64,000 nt of DNA from Macrobrachium rosenbergii. Lineage: Eukaryota > Arthropoda > Malacostraca > Decapoda > Palaemonidae. Below are positions 22,200 to 32,310 of this stretch, one piece after another. The notes under the pieces were generated by a model, which ran no database searches, was not told the origin of the DNA, and worked only from the letters and a program-made list of their open reading frames with translations. Location of the stretch: the NCBI RefSeq assembly GCF_040412425.1, contig NC_089756.1:2328498-2392497 (forward strand). Reading direction: 5' to 3'. Both the position numbers and the translations under genes were made by a program. Every line of letters begins with the position of its first letter. Position 1 is the stretch's first letter.

Positions 22200-23284
22200 A
22201 ATAAATTTATATTAAATACATTTGCTCAATAAAGAAATGTGTAAATAAATTATTAAATAAATAAATTATTAAACCCACGTCTGAATTTATGAGACTGGTA
22301 TGTACACACACATACACACACCTTTCTAAGATCAGGAGAGGAAAAGATCTTAGACAGTTCTGCCATATCTATTTATCTCTTTCAATTTCACCATCGAGGT
22401 TTATCCCTCGTTTATGGCTTTACCTGAGATCCGTCATGTACTGTGCTTCGTTTTCTAAAGAAACAGCGTTGAGTAACTTTTGGTTGTTCCTAATGAATTT
22501 TCTTTCTTTGAAATAATAATTATAATCATAGTTCTCACAATAATATCATAATGCATTTAATAAATTAACACCTCAAATCTGTGAGGGTGGTTCGACAGGA
22601 ATAGCTTTTCAAGCCATTTGCTGATTGTCCGTATTCTATGATAGCAGTTATTTATTGGTTACATGATTAAATTTTTCAGTGCCTCTGCAGGTTAAATAAA
22701 CTATTCATCATTTAGGGGAAAAAATAATTTACCATTAATTACACAGCCCCCTGTTTCTGAGAATGAAGACGCTCCAAGGGCAGTGGAGAGATATAATCCG
22801 CTTCGGCTATCCCTCGGGCTATCCATACTGTCTGTCCACTGACACTCACTGCTTGCTGGCGGCTGCTCGACGTTACCACTGGCCACCGTTCTTCTTCTTG
22901 ATCGAGCTGGCCTTTTAAATGCCCTCGCTGACCACGTGTCAGCGAATTGAGGTTTGGCAGCGCCGGCCAAAAATTATGCCATATCTCTGTGTTTTTATGA
23001 AAATAAAGGAGGTTTGTACGGAAAATATGTGATGTCAAATATGTTTTCGTTGTCACCCTTAAATGAACAACATTTTTTTTTATTTGTGTGAGTAGGCTAT
23101 AACAAGAATAAAAGTTTTAATCATAACAATGAGACGTTTGACACCGCAGGGATTCCTTACTCGCCCGCCCTACAGATCTCAGAAAGGTAAACGAAGTATA
23201 AATATGTGCTATTAAACATAAGTGTCTCAGAATATAGTAATACAAAAACAGATTCCATTATTTAGTTCATTGTTCTTTGTTACT

Positions 23285-23285
<1 letters not shown>
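22200..23285. other. Intron/upstream sequence without other recognised features
   Basis: Apart from the candidate 5' exon, nothing is recognised. The region has AT-rich flanks and a short GC-rich block at 22730-22990. One minus-strand open frame crosses that block, but it has no recognisable domain. Confidence 0.4.
22850..22920 (-). promoter_or_regulatory. Possible core promoter and non-coding first exon of the SPSB3-like gene
   Basis: On the minus strand ATTTAAAAGG (22911-22920) could act as a TATA element. About 60 bases downstream AGCAAGCA is followed by GTGAGT (22849-22844), a good splice donor. Joined to the acceptor at 22172 this would give an intron of about 677 bp. The segment is CpG-rich against AT-rich flanks. 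There is no transcript evidence. Confidence 0.3.

Positions 23286-23286
<1 letters not shown>

Positions 23287-23374
<88 letters not shown>
23287..23374. repeat. Compound (CA)n(TA)n microsatellite
   Basis: About 20 CA units are followed by about 23 TA units. Confidence 0.95.
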
Positions 23375-23379
<5 letters not shown>

Positions 23380-23426
23380 TTAACTTTATCACATACACAA
23401 TTGTTCTGTGCATTAGTAGAATTACT

Positions 23427-23622
23427 AAAGGACCTCATTCAAACTGGATGGTATCTAATGGAGTTTTTATTCAAAAAGTTACAAGCTTTCTTGGACAAAC
23501 AGTCCACATTATCAAGTATCCGTTTGGTACGGATACTTGATAATGTGGACTGTTTGTCCAAGAAAGCTTGTAACTTTTTGAATAAAAACTCCATTAGATA
23601 CCATCCAGTTTGAATGAGGTCC

Positions 23623-23625
<3 letters not shown>
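23427..23625. repeat. Perfect 97-bp-arm palindrome
   Basis: 23427-23523 and 23529-23625 are exact reverse complements, separated by five bases (TTGGT). The arms start AAAGGACCTCATTC. A TA microsatellite begins immediately after the right arm. Confidence 0.97.

Positions 23626-23708
<83 letters not shown>
23626..23708. repeat. (TA)n microsatellite
   Basis: About 41 uninterrupted TA units lie between the perfect palindrome and the SINE palindrome. Confidence 0.95.
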
Positions 23709-23710
<2 letters not shown>

Positions 23711-23896
23711 CAACACAGTCACGTGTGGAACAGAAATAAATTTGTGACTCACGTCAGGATCGAACCCAGGTCTTTCAGTTGAAAGGCAAGGGCAATACTC
23801 ACTAAGCCATACAAGTCTAAAAGAAGTTGAAACCTGAGAGCAACTGCACCCAATGAATTACTTGGGCAAGCTAACTGCTTGCATACCAGCGAGTTT
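23708..23896 (-). repeat. tRNA-derived SINE-like unit, reverse copy
   Basis: This is the reverse complement of 23918-24109 at roughly 90 percent identity. On the minus strand it contains a B-box-like GGGTTCGATCCTG and a degraded A box near 23815. Confidence 0.7.
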
Positions 23897-23917
23897 GCTG
23901 AGTCGGGAAGTTGGAGA

Positions 23918-24109
23918 AAACTCGCTGGTATGCAAGCAGTTAGCTTGCCCAGGTGATTCCTTGGGTGCAGTTGCTCTCAGGTTCCAACTTCTTTTAAACT
24001 TGTATGGTCTAGTGGGCAGCGCCCTTGCCTCTCAACTGAAAGACCTGGGTTCGATCCTGACGCGAGTCAGAAATTTATTTCTGTTCCACACTGATTGTGT
24101 GTTGATTAT
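23918..24109 (+). repeat. tRNA-derived SINE-like unit
   Basis: The tRNA-like part (about 23998-24065) has an A-box-like TGGTCTAGTGGGCAG, a loop CTCTCAA and a B box GGGTTCGATCCTG, in tRNA spacing. The first half resembles tRNA-Glu. The 5' portion (CTCGCTGGTATGCAAGCAG...) is unrelated to tRNA. With the reverse copy it forms an arm-loop palindrome with a 21-base spacer. Confidence 0.7.
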
Positions 24110-24164
24110 TTCCATCTTATTCACTCAGAAGGGATAATTCGAATGAAATGCTTTCAATTGGGTC

Positions 24165-24344
24165 ATTGCTGAGTCGGGAAGTTGGAGAAAACTCGCTGGT
24201 ATGCAAGCAGTTAGCTTGCCCAGGTAATTCCTTGGATGCAGTCGCTCTCAGTTCCAGCTTTTTTTAGACTAGTATGGCCTAGTGGGCAGTGCCCTTGCCT
24301 TTCAACTGAAAGACCTGGGTTCGATCCTGACGTGAGTCAGAAAT

Positions 24345-24348
<4 letters not shown>
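24165..24348 (+). repeat. tRNA-derived SINE-like unit, third copy
   Basis: This repeats GCTGAGTCGGGAAGTTGGAG, CTCGCTGGTATGCAAGCAG and the tRNA-like part with ATGGCCTAGTGGGCAG and GGGTTCGATCCTG. It ends in a TA microsatellite at 24345. Confidence 0.7.
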
Positions 24349-24579
<231 letters not shown>

Positions 24580-24621
24580 TTAAAAATCACAGTAGATGCG
24601 CGTGACTTCAGTGCGTAAGCG

Positions 24622-24740
24622 AATCCCACAGGAAAATGACAGGCAGTACCAAGCGCTTTCACGTTTATTAACGCATCATTAATAGACGTGAAAGCGCTTG
24701 GTACTGAACTTCTGCCTGTCATTTTTCCTGTGGGATTTCG
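24622..24740. repeat. Imperfect palindrome with hammerhead-like core
   Basis: The left arm CCCACAGGAAAATGACAGGC through AAGCGCTTTCACG is mirrored by CGTGAAAGCGCTTGGTACTG through TTTTTCCTGTGGG. The right arm has about 8 extra bases (GAACTTCT). On the minus strand the centre reads AATGATGCGTTAATAAACGTGAAAGCG. Confidence 0.85.
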
Positions 24741-24936
<196 letters not shown>

Positions 24937-24939
24937 GGT

Positions 24940-25980
24940 ACAAAGGCAGCCAGTTGCAAAACTGTAAAAATGCCCACATTTCAGAACCATGATAATACAC
25001 ACTCATACACAGTTCATTCCGTATTTGCTAGACCTGGCCACGAGAGAGAGAGAGAGCATTTTATTTCGGCAAAAACAACTCAGTGGGAGGTAGGCACTTT
25101 GAAGTCGTATTTTAAAAATATCTGACTAACAAGAGCTTTAACAAAGAAAGTACACATTGCATGAATATGACATTTTACATGAAAGCTATTGCTATTGTAA
25201 CGATAAATCAGCTATTGTAACGATAAATCACGTATATATGTATAATTAGTTAATAAGTTAATTATACCGCATTACGTCTAAATCACTCATTCGCCTTCAT
25301 AAAACATACAGTAAACTATCATACACACAACACAATCTACACTACCTTCAAATCGGAGACTAGAGAAGCCATGTTACACACAACAATGCCACGAACTCTA
25401 CTGGCCCAGGAAATCAGAAATAGCAAGTTCGTCCAACGAAAGATAATTGATCTTGATGTTGACATAGCCTATCATACTATAGACAGGTGACGCAAGGCTT
25501 AAATGACAATTTTAAACTGAAAATGTTCGTCACTGAACTGAGTCATACGGACAGAGAATAGGGAGGAAATGTAAACAAAACATAACTTGTGAAATGTGTT
25601 AAAATCTATTGGCGTTGCTATTTTTGATCCATGAAATCGCAATGTGTAGCCCTATTCCATACGTTTAAAGTTTAATTCTCCAGGTTCAGTTTGAAGTTTG
25701 AGACTGGCATTAGCGAATACGTCATCATCATCTTAAAATATTCAAGTTTGTTCTCTTCGTGATTCATCGGATAACCATAAGAACAGGCTGGTAGTTTTAA
25801 TAACTGATTTGAATACCGATACAACTACATTAGCCTTTGGATGGGAGTTAGTCATATGAGCATGTCTGAGAGAGAGAGAGGGGGGGCGGCGGGGCACATA
25901 GGCGTAGGCTATTAATGTAAATATATAACTTGGCGGGTGCCTTTCATTTCATAAAAACCTCTGTTTTTCTCAGCTCCCAA

Positions 25981-25983
<3 letters not shown>
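24940..25983. other. Non-coding stretch
   Basis: A short direct duplication, AGCTATTGTAACGATAAATC, lies near 25189-25225. A GAGAGAGAGAGGGGGGGC tract lies near 25870. Nothing else is recognised. Confidence 0.5.

Positions 25984-26041
<58 letters not shown>
25984..26041. repeat. (CT)n microsatellite
   Basis: About 29 CT units. A (GA)n tract of similar length follows at 26273-26331, so the pair is inverted around 230 bp. Confidence 0.95.
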
Positions 26042-26045
<4 letters not shown>

Positions 26046-26268
26046 GATGTACTTAAGCAATAGATTTACTGTGTCACATTGCAGGCTACGAAGCAGTCCA
26101 AGACCGAAACTCAAAAGGCCATGGTCTAGGAAAATCAGACTAGCTACCTCGTACATAGATCCATAGGTCTACAGAGAGGCTCAATTGGTCTATGTGCTTG
26201 GAGTGCTCCGGCTCGCTTAAAATTGAACCCTGGTCACTCATTTGAAAACTGAAATTGTTAGTGGTCCT

Positions 26269-26272
<4 letters not shown>

Positions 26273-26331
<59 letters not shown>
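26273..26331. repeat. (GA)n microsatellite
   Basis: About 29 GA units, complementary to the CT tract at 25984. Confidence 0.95.
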
Positions 26332-26335
<4 letters not shown>

Positions 26336-26769
26336 AGCAGCAGTTTGATTACGAAGTGAACAGATAACATTAAGCTTTAATACACCCAACGTTTGGTTTG
26401 ATTAACAGGCATGCAAACATTTATCATTGATAAAATTGGTATTACTCCATGAATATTGTATAATACTGGTTAAATTTTATTTATTTTACGTTTATTTTGC
26501 AATATCACAAAAAACGAGACCAGTGGTTGAACAAATGAGGCAGATACTTGCGCTAAACTAGACTCATATTTATAAACAAATTTTTCAAGACACTTACACA
26601 GTCTTACTATATTCGAAGACAGAAGGACATTTTAAAAAGTTTATTTGGACAAGCGAAATTTGTAGTAAATGAAGTCATCGCTTCATAATTCATTGTGGGT
26701 AGTGATAAAAAATTCATAAGCCTGCCAAGATTTTTCATTATACTTACAAGGTCAGCTGGGTAAACACCG

Positions 26770-27665
26770 ATGAAAGAGAGAGAGAGCACAAAAGTAATAA
26801 CAGCAGTTGAGGAAACAGAAAACTTTGAAGTTAGTGTTGGATTACGCCAGGGGTCAGCATTAAGCCCATTTTTGTTTGTGCTGGTCATGGACGTGTTGAG
26901 TGAAGAGACCAGGAATGAAGTGCTGTGGGAGTTGTTGTACGCTGATGATCTGGTGATTACTGCTGAAGATGAGGAGGACCTACAGAGAAGGGTTGGAGAG
27001 TGGCAGGAGTCTTTAGAGAGGAGTAGCTTAAGGGCGAATGTGAATAAAACAGAGGTTTTAGTGAGCAGTAGGGAAGATAGAAACAGAATAGTAATATAAG
27101 AAAGAGGGAGGATGTGAGGCTGAAGTGGACAGTAGGATAAAAGAGATGTAGCTGGAGTTGTGTGTGATAAGAAAATGCCAATCAAGCTAAAAGTCAAGAT
27201 CTATAGCACAGTGATAAGACCAGTGTTAATGTATTGATCAGAGACATGGGCTCTAAGAAGAAAAGAGAAAATAAAGTTTGAGAGAACAGAGATGAGAATG
27301 CTGATGTGGATTATGGGAATACCGCTGCTGGAGAGATTGGAAAATGATGAAATAAGAAGAGGAGGAGCAGGCTTAGTAAAGATAACAGAGGTGATAAGAA
27401 AGTCACGATTGAGATGGTATGGGCATGTGTCGAGGAGGGATGACGAGGAGGGAGTGAAGAGGGCTTGGGAAGAGCTTGTTAGAAGAAGAACATCGAGAGG
27501 GAGACAGAGAATTAGATGGTGAGATAAAGTGAAGGAAGATATGGAGAGAAGAGGTTTGGTGGAGGTTGATGCCTTTGATAGAAGGCAATGGAGAAGGCAC
27601 ATCAGGCAACCGACCCCTTAACGTAGGGATAACGGCGGGAAAGAAGAAGAAGAAGAGAGAGAGAG
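26770..27665 (+). pseudogene. RTE-type LINE fragment: RT palm and C-terminus
   Basis: The first segment (26770-27099) holds reverse transcriptase motifs VGLRQGSALSPFLFVLVMDV and LLYADDLVITAEDEEDL, including the catalytic YADD. A second open frame (27292-27522) has the C-terminal signature RLRWYGHVSRRDDEEGVKRA and a GRQRIRW motif, typical of RTE-like elements copied as unspliced RNA. A frameshift near 27095, stops near 27237 and a TGA at 27520 disrupt it. The 3' end runs into AAG and then GA repeats (27640-27669), the short tandem tail expected for RTE. It is 5' truncated, as is usual for LINEs. Confidence 0.85.
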
Positions 27666-27818
27666 AGAGTGCACTGAATTTCTGTTCCAGCCAATATCAA
27701 TTTAACATTATGATAGATTTTTTTTTTATCACCGGGTGACATATCACTCAGGTATACACAGTACCTATTTGATGTTTCGAGTTACCTGACTAGAACGCGC
27801 GTGCTTGCACTCAGGCAA

Positions 27819-27825
27819 GCACACA

Positions 27826-27885
<60 letters not shown>
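27819..27885. repeat. (CA)n microsatellite
   Basis: About 30 CA units, with one interruption, followed by GAGAGAGAG. Confidence 0.95.
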
Positions 27886-27886
<1 letters not shown>

Positions 27887-27924
27887 AGAGAGATTATACA
27901 GTAGTATCAAGACAAATTTTTTCC

Positions 27925-28145
27925 TACTAAATCCTTTCTCTCTCTCTCTCCTTAAACATGTACATAAACATAGAAAAAATATTTGTATATTTTAATTAAA
28001 GTAATTGGTTTCATATTGCGAGGAATGTCCACTTCCTCTAACGAACGCAAATCCTCTCTCTCTCCTTAAACATGTGCATAGACACAGAAAATAAAATTTT
28101 CTTTTTGCAAAGAATGTCCACTTCCTCTAACGAACGCAAACTCTC
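27925..28145 (+). repeat. Two-copy tandem duplication of about 110 bp
   Basis: The blocks CCTTAAACATGT and GAATGTCCACTTCCTCTAAC plus GAACGCAAA occur twice in the same order, first from about 27950 and again from about 28064. The second copy lacks part of the AT-rich middle. CT tracts punctuate each unit. Confidence 0.75.
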
Positions 28146-28149
28146 TCTC

Positions 28150-28782
28150 TCTCTCTCTCTCTATTGTAGGAAGCATAAGCACTGTCCCTTAAATGATCTT
28201 TCAAGTACATGAACCACAGCTGAGGCACGCACAGGTAAAGAAACGTAAGCGTCCGATTCTGGGTGAATCTTCTTCTTACCTGCAATGAAAGGAATTATGA
28301 TTTTCATGTCACTGTTGTTATGGTTGCAATCAGCGTTTTCATAGCATTTTTATGTTGTGGTTGATGCTTAGTTTATATCTTAAAATACATGTTTTATCGC
28401 CTAAATTCTTAAGGAAGTTGGATGGACAATGTTGAAGCAGCGCTTTAGAAACTGTATCGGTTTCTCAAATATTCTTGGATTTCCGTATCAATACCTGACA
28501 ATCGCTGGCAAATTTTGCGTGAACGGCTCTGTCATTTGTCTGGTTTAGGGTGGGTTGTGGGTTGGGGAGGGAGGGAGGTTGAAGAAGTGGATTTTAAATC
28601 GTCCCATAAAATTTCTAGTGAATGTAATTAAAATCACGCAAAATTTCGTGTCTTCTCGTCCTCACAACTGTTGATCGTAGCTGTATGTGTAGAGTTTGCT
28701 TGAATCAACCGAAATAATGATAAACAACAAAAGCATGCAAGCTTATCCATGAAACCTTTCGAGGAGACTAAGTTCATGCTGG

Positions 28783-28833
<51 letters not shown>

Positions 28834-31262
28834 GACACACAAAACGATTCTGTTCGCATACACCGGCAAGGATAAGAATGTCATCAACTCCGTTTGCGTG
28901 TCACGACTCCAGCACTCTCAAACTCCGCATAGCTCGGTACGCAGATCCTGGAGTGAGCCTAAAAATAACGGTGACACATCCCCGCAACTCATGACATCCG
29001 AAAAGCAATGGTTCGTCAAACTACGCAATCGATAGCCCTCCCGTTGCGTAATGAGACTTCCTTGGACACAGACACCAACGTATATTTACCGACGGAGAGA
29101 TTATTATTCGTCTGCAGGACGCAGTTCGATCACGGCACGACTTGACTCACCTTAAAACATGCCTCAAGTTGACAGTCAGGCAGGTGGGCCTAAGTTTCCA
29201 TTGACCTGGGCGACGGTTTGCTTCGGAACTGAGGCATGTAGTAGGGGGGCGTTCGCCTCACCTCACCAACGGCTGGCGAGCTTTTGGCACTTGATCACAT
29301 GGGAGTTTAACGACGAAGCCTCGGGAGAGGTGTACTGCCTTCTCAGTCTATCTCTCTCCCCGGTGCGAATTGCCACTGTTGGTTAAAGGGAAATTTTTTG
29401 GGGCTGGTGCAGCGCCCCAACAGCTGACTGACGACGAGGGGAAGGCGGTTGCCAGTTAGTCAGTCTGCGGAAACCTTCCTCCCCTCCGAACTTTAAATAA
29501 ACGTTTAGGCAATTTAACCCAAGGTGTTTGGGCGCCCCTCCGGAGAGACGATCAGCGGCATCAAATACCTGTCGTTTTATTAAAAATCCTGAGATTATGA
29601 AACGAAAGCGCGATATCAACTTAAAAGGGGGAATCGTGAACGCTCTTCCCTATATAAGTTTATCGATCAGATGATAGTAGTTGCAGTCGGCCTCACTGAC
29701 TGCTCCCTCCCGCCCAAGCTCAGTGAGGGGTTTAGGTCGATACGGCATCTGTTCCTCGATTCTTTAAAGGGGCGGCGGGATCTCTGGCTCGGTTTGAAAC
29801 TTGTCCACGCAGAAACTTCTTTGTAGATTTGTAGTTGAAAAGGCAATTTCATTTTTATGTTTTCCCCTGATCGCGAATGAAATAAGAATTATGTGTTCCT
29901 AATAAAATAAATGATAATGGCACTTACGATCATCTACTATTCTACTGTAAATAAAAGCTGTTTATAAATCTATAAATGCCCGAACAAAGGCTGTTTGTGC
30001 GACAGGGGAAATCTGATCATTAATCTTCACATCGTTTCCGTCATGTCTACCAGAATAGTGAAAAGAAAAATAATTGTTTATTTCCTCTTGAACTGTCGGA
30101 CAATAAGGCGACGTGGTCTTTTGACAAACTGATGAATAGCGATGTCAACCTTATTATCATTTATTGTTCAAGTAGCCTAAATAATCGTATAAAATTTGCT
30201 GTGCGCATATCAATCATTCAATATACCTCTTTAACAATGATTCCTTCAGTGTAATAAAAATCCACAATTATATAGTAAACTATATTACTATAGGCCTATA
30301 ATTGTGGATTTTTATTAAACATTTTTTCACGAGATTGTGAATTTCTTACCATTAATTCCTTCAGTTTGACAAATAAAAATATTGTGGTAAAACAATTTTT
30401 GAAGGACGCCATGAATAAAAAAAATATACTATGGGAAGTTTGGTAAACTTTTCTTTCATATGAAAGAAACACTACATTTTAAATAAATAACTTAGAAATA
30501 AATTAATAAGCAGGGCTGAAGTTAATGATGGCAATAATAATATGCAATGTATGTCAGTTTATTATCCTGTGTATTATTATAATACTCTGCAGGTAATAAA
30601 CTCTACGTTTAAATTTAAACTTTGCATTGTCCAACCAATGAGCCATCCCACCTCTCCCCCCCCCCCACGACATTCCCTCTGGTCCAACCGCTATCCCGTA
30701 AATATGTACACATTCTAATCTTATCATTATTTTTGACGGCTGATTAATAATGCTTTCCACATCCATTTCTTTATCAATTACATAACACTTGAAGTGGCGA
30801 CATTCCTTCCATACATATTTAGCTTTCTTTGAACTCTGCCTTTAATTCTGTGCACATTGTATTATATAAGTTTTGTATACACTCTTTTTCATATATATTC
30901 AATCATCATTTATAATTTACTGACGGCGCAAAATTCTGACCTTTTCCGATTTTTTCTTACAAATTCCACTAACTTCCTTTTGTTCTGGTACGTTCAAGAT
31001 GTTTCCTTTCCTTACCGTCTTTTGCATGAAGAATACTTCGTTATTTCTAGTGCCCATATAACGTTATTTCTTGGTTATTTCATCTTAATAAGACATTCGG
31101 CGTTTATATATATTCTCTGGATAATATCTTTACATATGACTCTCTGTAGAATACTCCATTTATGGAATATTCTGGCAAGAATAAGATGTCGCTTTCGGCA
31201 TTTCGTTTTTATCATGGATAGTACTTCTACTTCTTTATTTAAAATATCTGCATTTATCTAAG
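28150..31262. other. Non-coding interval between the two host genes
   Basis: It contains a CT/CA microsatellite (28783-28833), a G-rich run (28546-28585), a TATATAAG motif at 29651-29658 in a GC-richer block (29200-29800), and a 21-bp inverted repeat at 30252-30317. No coding sequence is convincing. Confidence 0.5.
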
Positions 31263-31430
<168 letters not shown>

Positions 31431-31678
31431 TCTATATCAATAAGAGTTGTATCATCCGTTTTATAAATTTTTTCTGAACATTAAGAATAGAGGATAGCAT
31501 TGTAGCAACAGTATGCGAAGTCCAAGCCGAAAGCAGGAACCCGAACGCGAGTGACAATGTTTTCGTTTTGATCGTAACGTAATGATCTCGAACTTCGACG
31601 GCTGCAGCACATGCAACCCGTCTGGTAAAACTTATTCGTAAAGCTTTAACCCCTTTATAGTATTTTCGCATCAGAATA

Positions 31679-31745
31679 ATGACTCAAGTGCAGTGCTATA
31701 ATAAAGGATGCGGCCAGAAATTCAATCCCGAAGACAATCCCTCAG
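31679..31745 (+). CDS. CHORDC1: CHORD-containing protein (CHORDC1/morgana), exon 1
   Basis: The 67-base coding exon starts ATG at 31679 and encodes MTQVQCYNKGCGQKFNPEDN plus two residues, then one base before the donor GGTAAGT (splice after 31745). CYNKGCGQKF is the start of the first CHORD zinc-binding domain of animal CHORDC1, an HSP90 co-chaperone. In known homologues the motif also begins within the first few residues, which supports this start. It is too short for standard open-frame lists. The exon is phase 1. No second exon with the next CHORD motif (HPGxPxFHD...WSCC) was found before the window end, so intron 1 is long or the locus is broken. The sequence before the ATG is GC-balanced, as expected for a 5' UTR. 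Confidence 0.82.
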
Positions 31746-31751
31746 GTAAGT
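31746..31751 (+). other. Splice donor of CHORDC1 exon 1
   Basis: GTAAGT is a full consensus donor directly after TCAG. Confidence 0.75.
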
Positions 31752-32049
31752 TGCAAAGGAAGTCTTCACCTAACCTTGCAGTGAGAGATCACGGGGCTAA
31801 GCACTAGGGTGACTTAACGTCTCACATGGTTATTTGTTTTAGGAACGTTTTGTTCAGTGTGTAATAGTCAATTTAGTTTTATGGAAGGCCCTTGAACAAA
31901 TTAAACTCCCGTAGGCTAACCAAAACTTACCCTAGGATGGGCAAAGTGGAGATTCTGTTAAGATATCCTTGGGGGCATTGGGCCAGGAATGGTCGAGGTG
32001 CCCCCAACCAGGTCAGGCAACAATGCCCTAGCTTTACAGAATGCTAGTT

Positions 32050-32083
32050 GTTCCGACACAATATACAAACCCTCGGTCCTTTA
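32050..32083 (+). repeat. Left inverted terminal repeat of DIRS copy A
   Basis: This pairs with 39730-39763. The same end starts copies B (39952) and C (44738). Confidence 0.85.
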
Positions 32084-32310
32084 GGGATTACTTTCAGGCG
32101 TAGGCTGGAAACGGCCGTTGAACTTCAAACAAGGTGGGTAGGCAGTTAACTACTCTCCGGGAGGTGGGGGTACCGCCAGCCCGGATGTAAACTTTCCAAT
32201 TTGCTTTCAGCCGTCGTAGCGTTCGGATGTTGTCTTCATCGCTCTCTGCCTGACTGCTTTTTTCTTCATTTTTCGGTGGGTAACCTTTGTTTTTTCTTCC
32301 TGAATTCATT

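Noticed and set aside
22701..23056. Minus-strand frames of 89 and 105 residues as an upstream SPSB3 coding exon
   Set aside because: They show no similarity to known SPSB N-termini and no acceptor, and two frames are equally open. Only a non-coding 5' exon is suggested.
23998..24065. A functional tRNA gene
   Set aside because: A and B boxes are present, but the anticodon and acceptor stems do not pair, and the unit recurs as a repeat. It is a tRNA-derived SINE.
26607..27602. Minus-strand frames of 196 and 133 residues
   Set aside because: They are antisense to the RTE reverse transcriptase fragment. Their Ser/Leu/Phe-rich content is the mirror of its GA-rich coding strand.
28546..28585. G-rich run as a G-quadruplex regulatory element
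   Set aside because: G runs are irregular and there is no gene context, so nothing beyond base composition supports it.
29651..29658. TATATAAG as a promoter of a plus-strand gene
   Set aside because: No coding sequence or splice pattern follows, and TATA-like words are frequent in this AT-rich DNA.
31517..31545. Four GAA triplets upstream of CHORDC1 that might be a heat-shock element
   Set aside because: Spacings of 12, 8 and 6 bases do not fit nGAAnnTTCn or gapped heat-shock elements.
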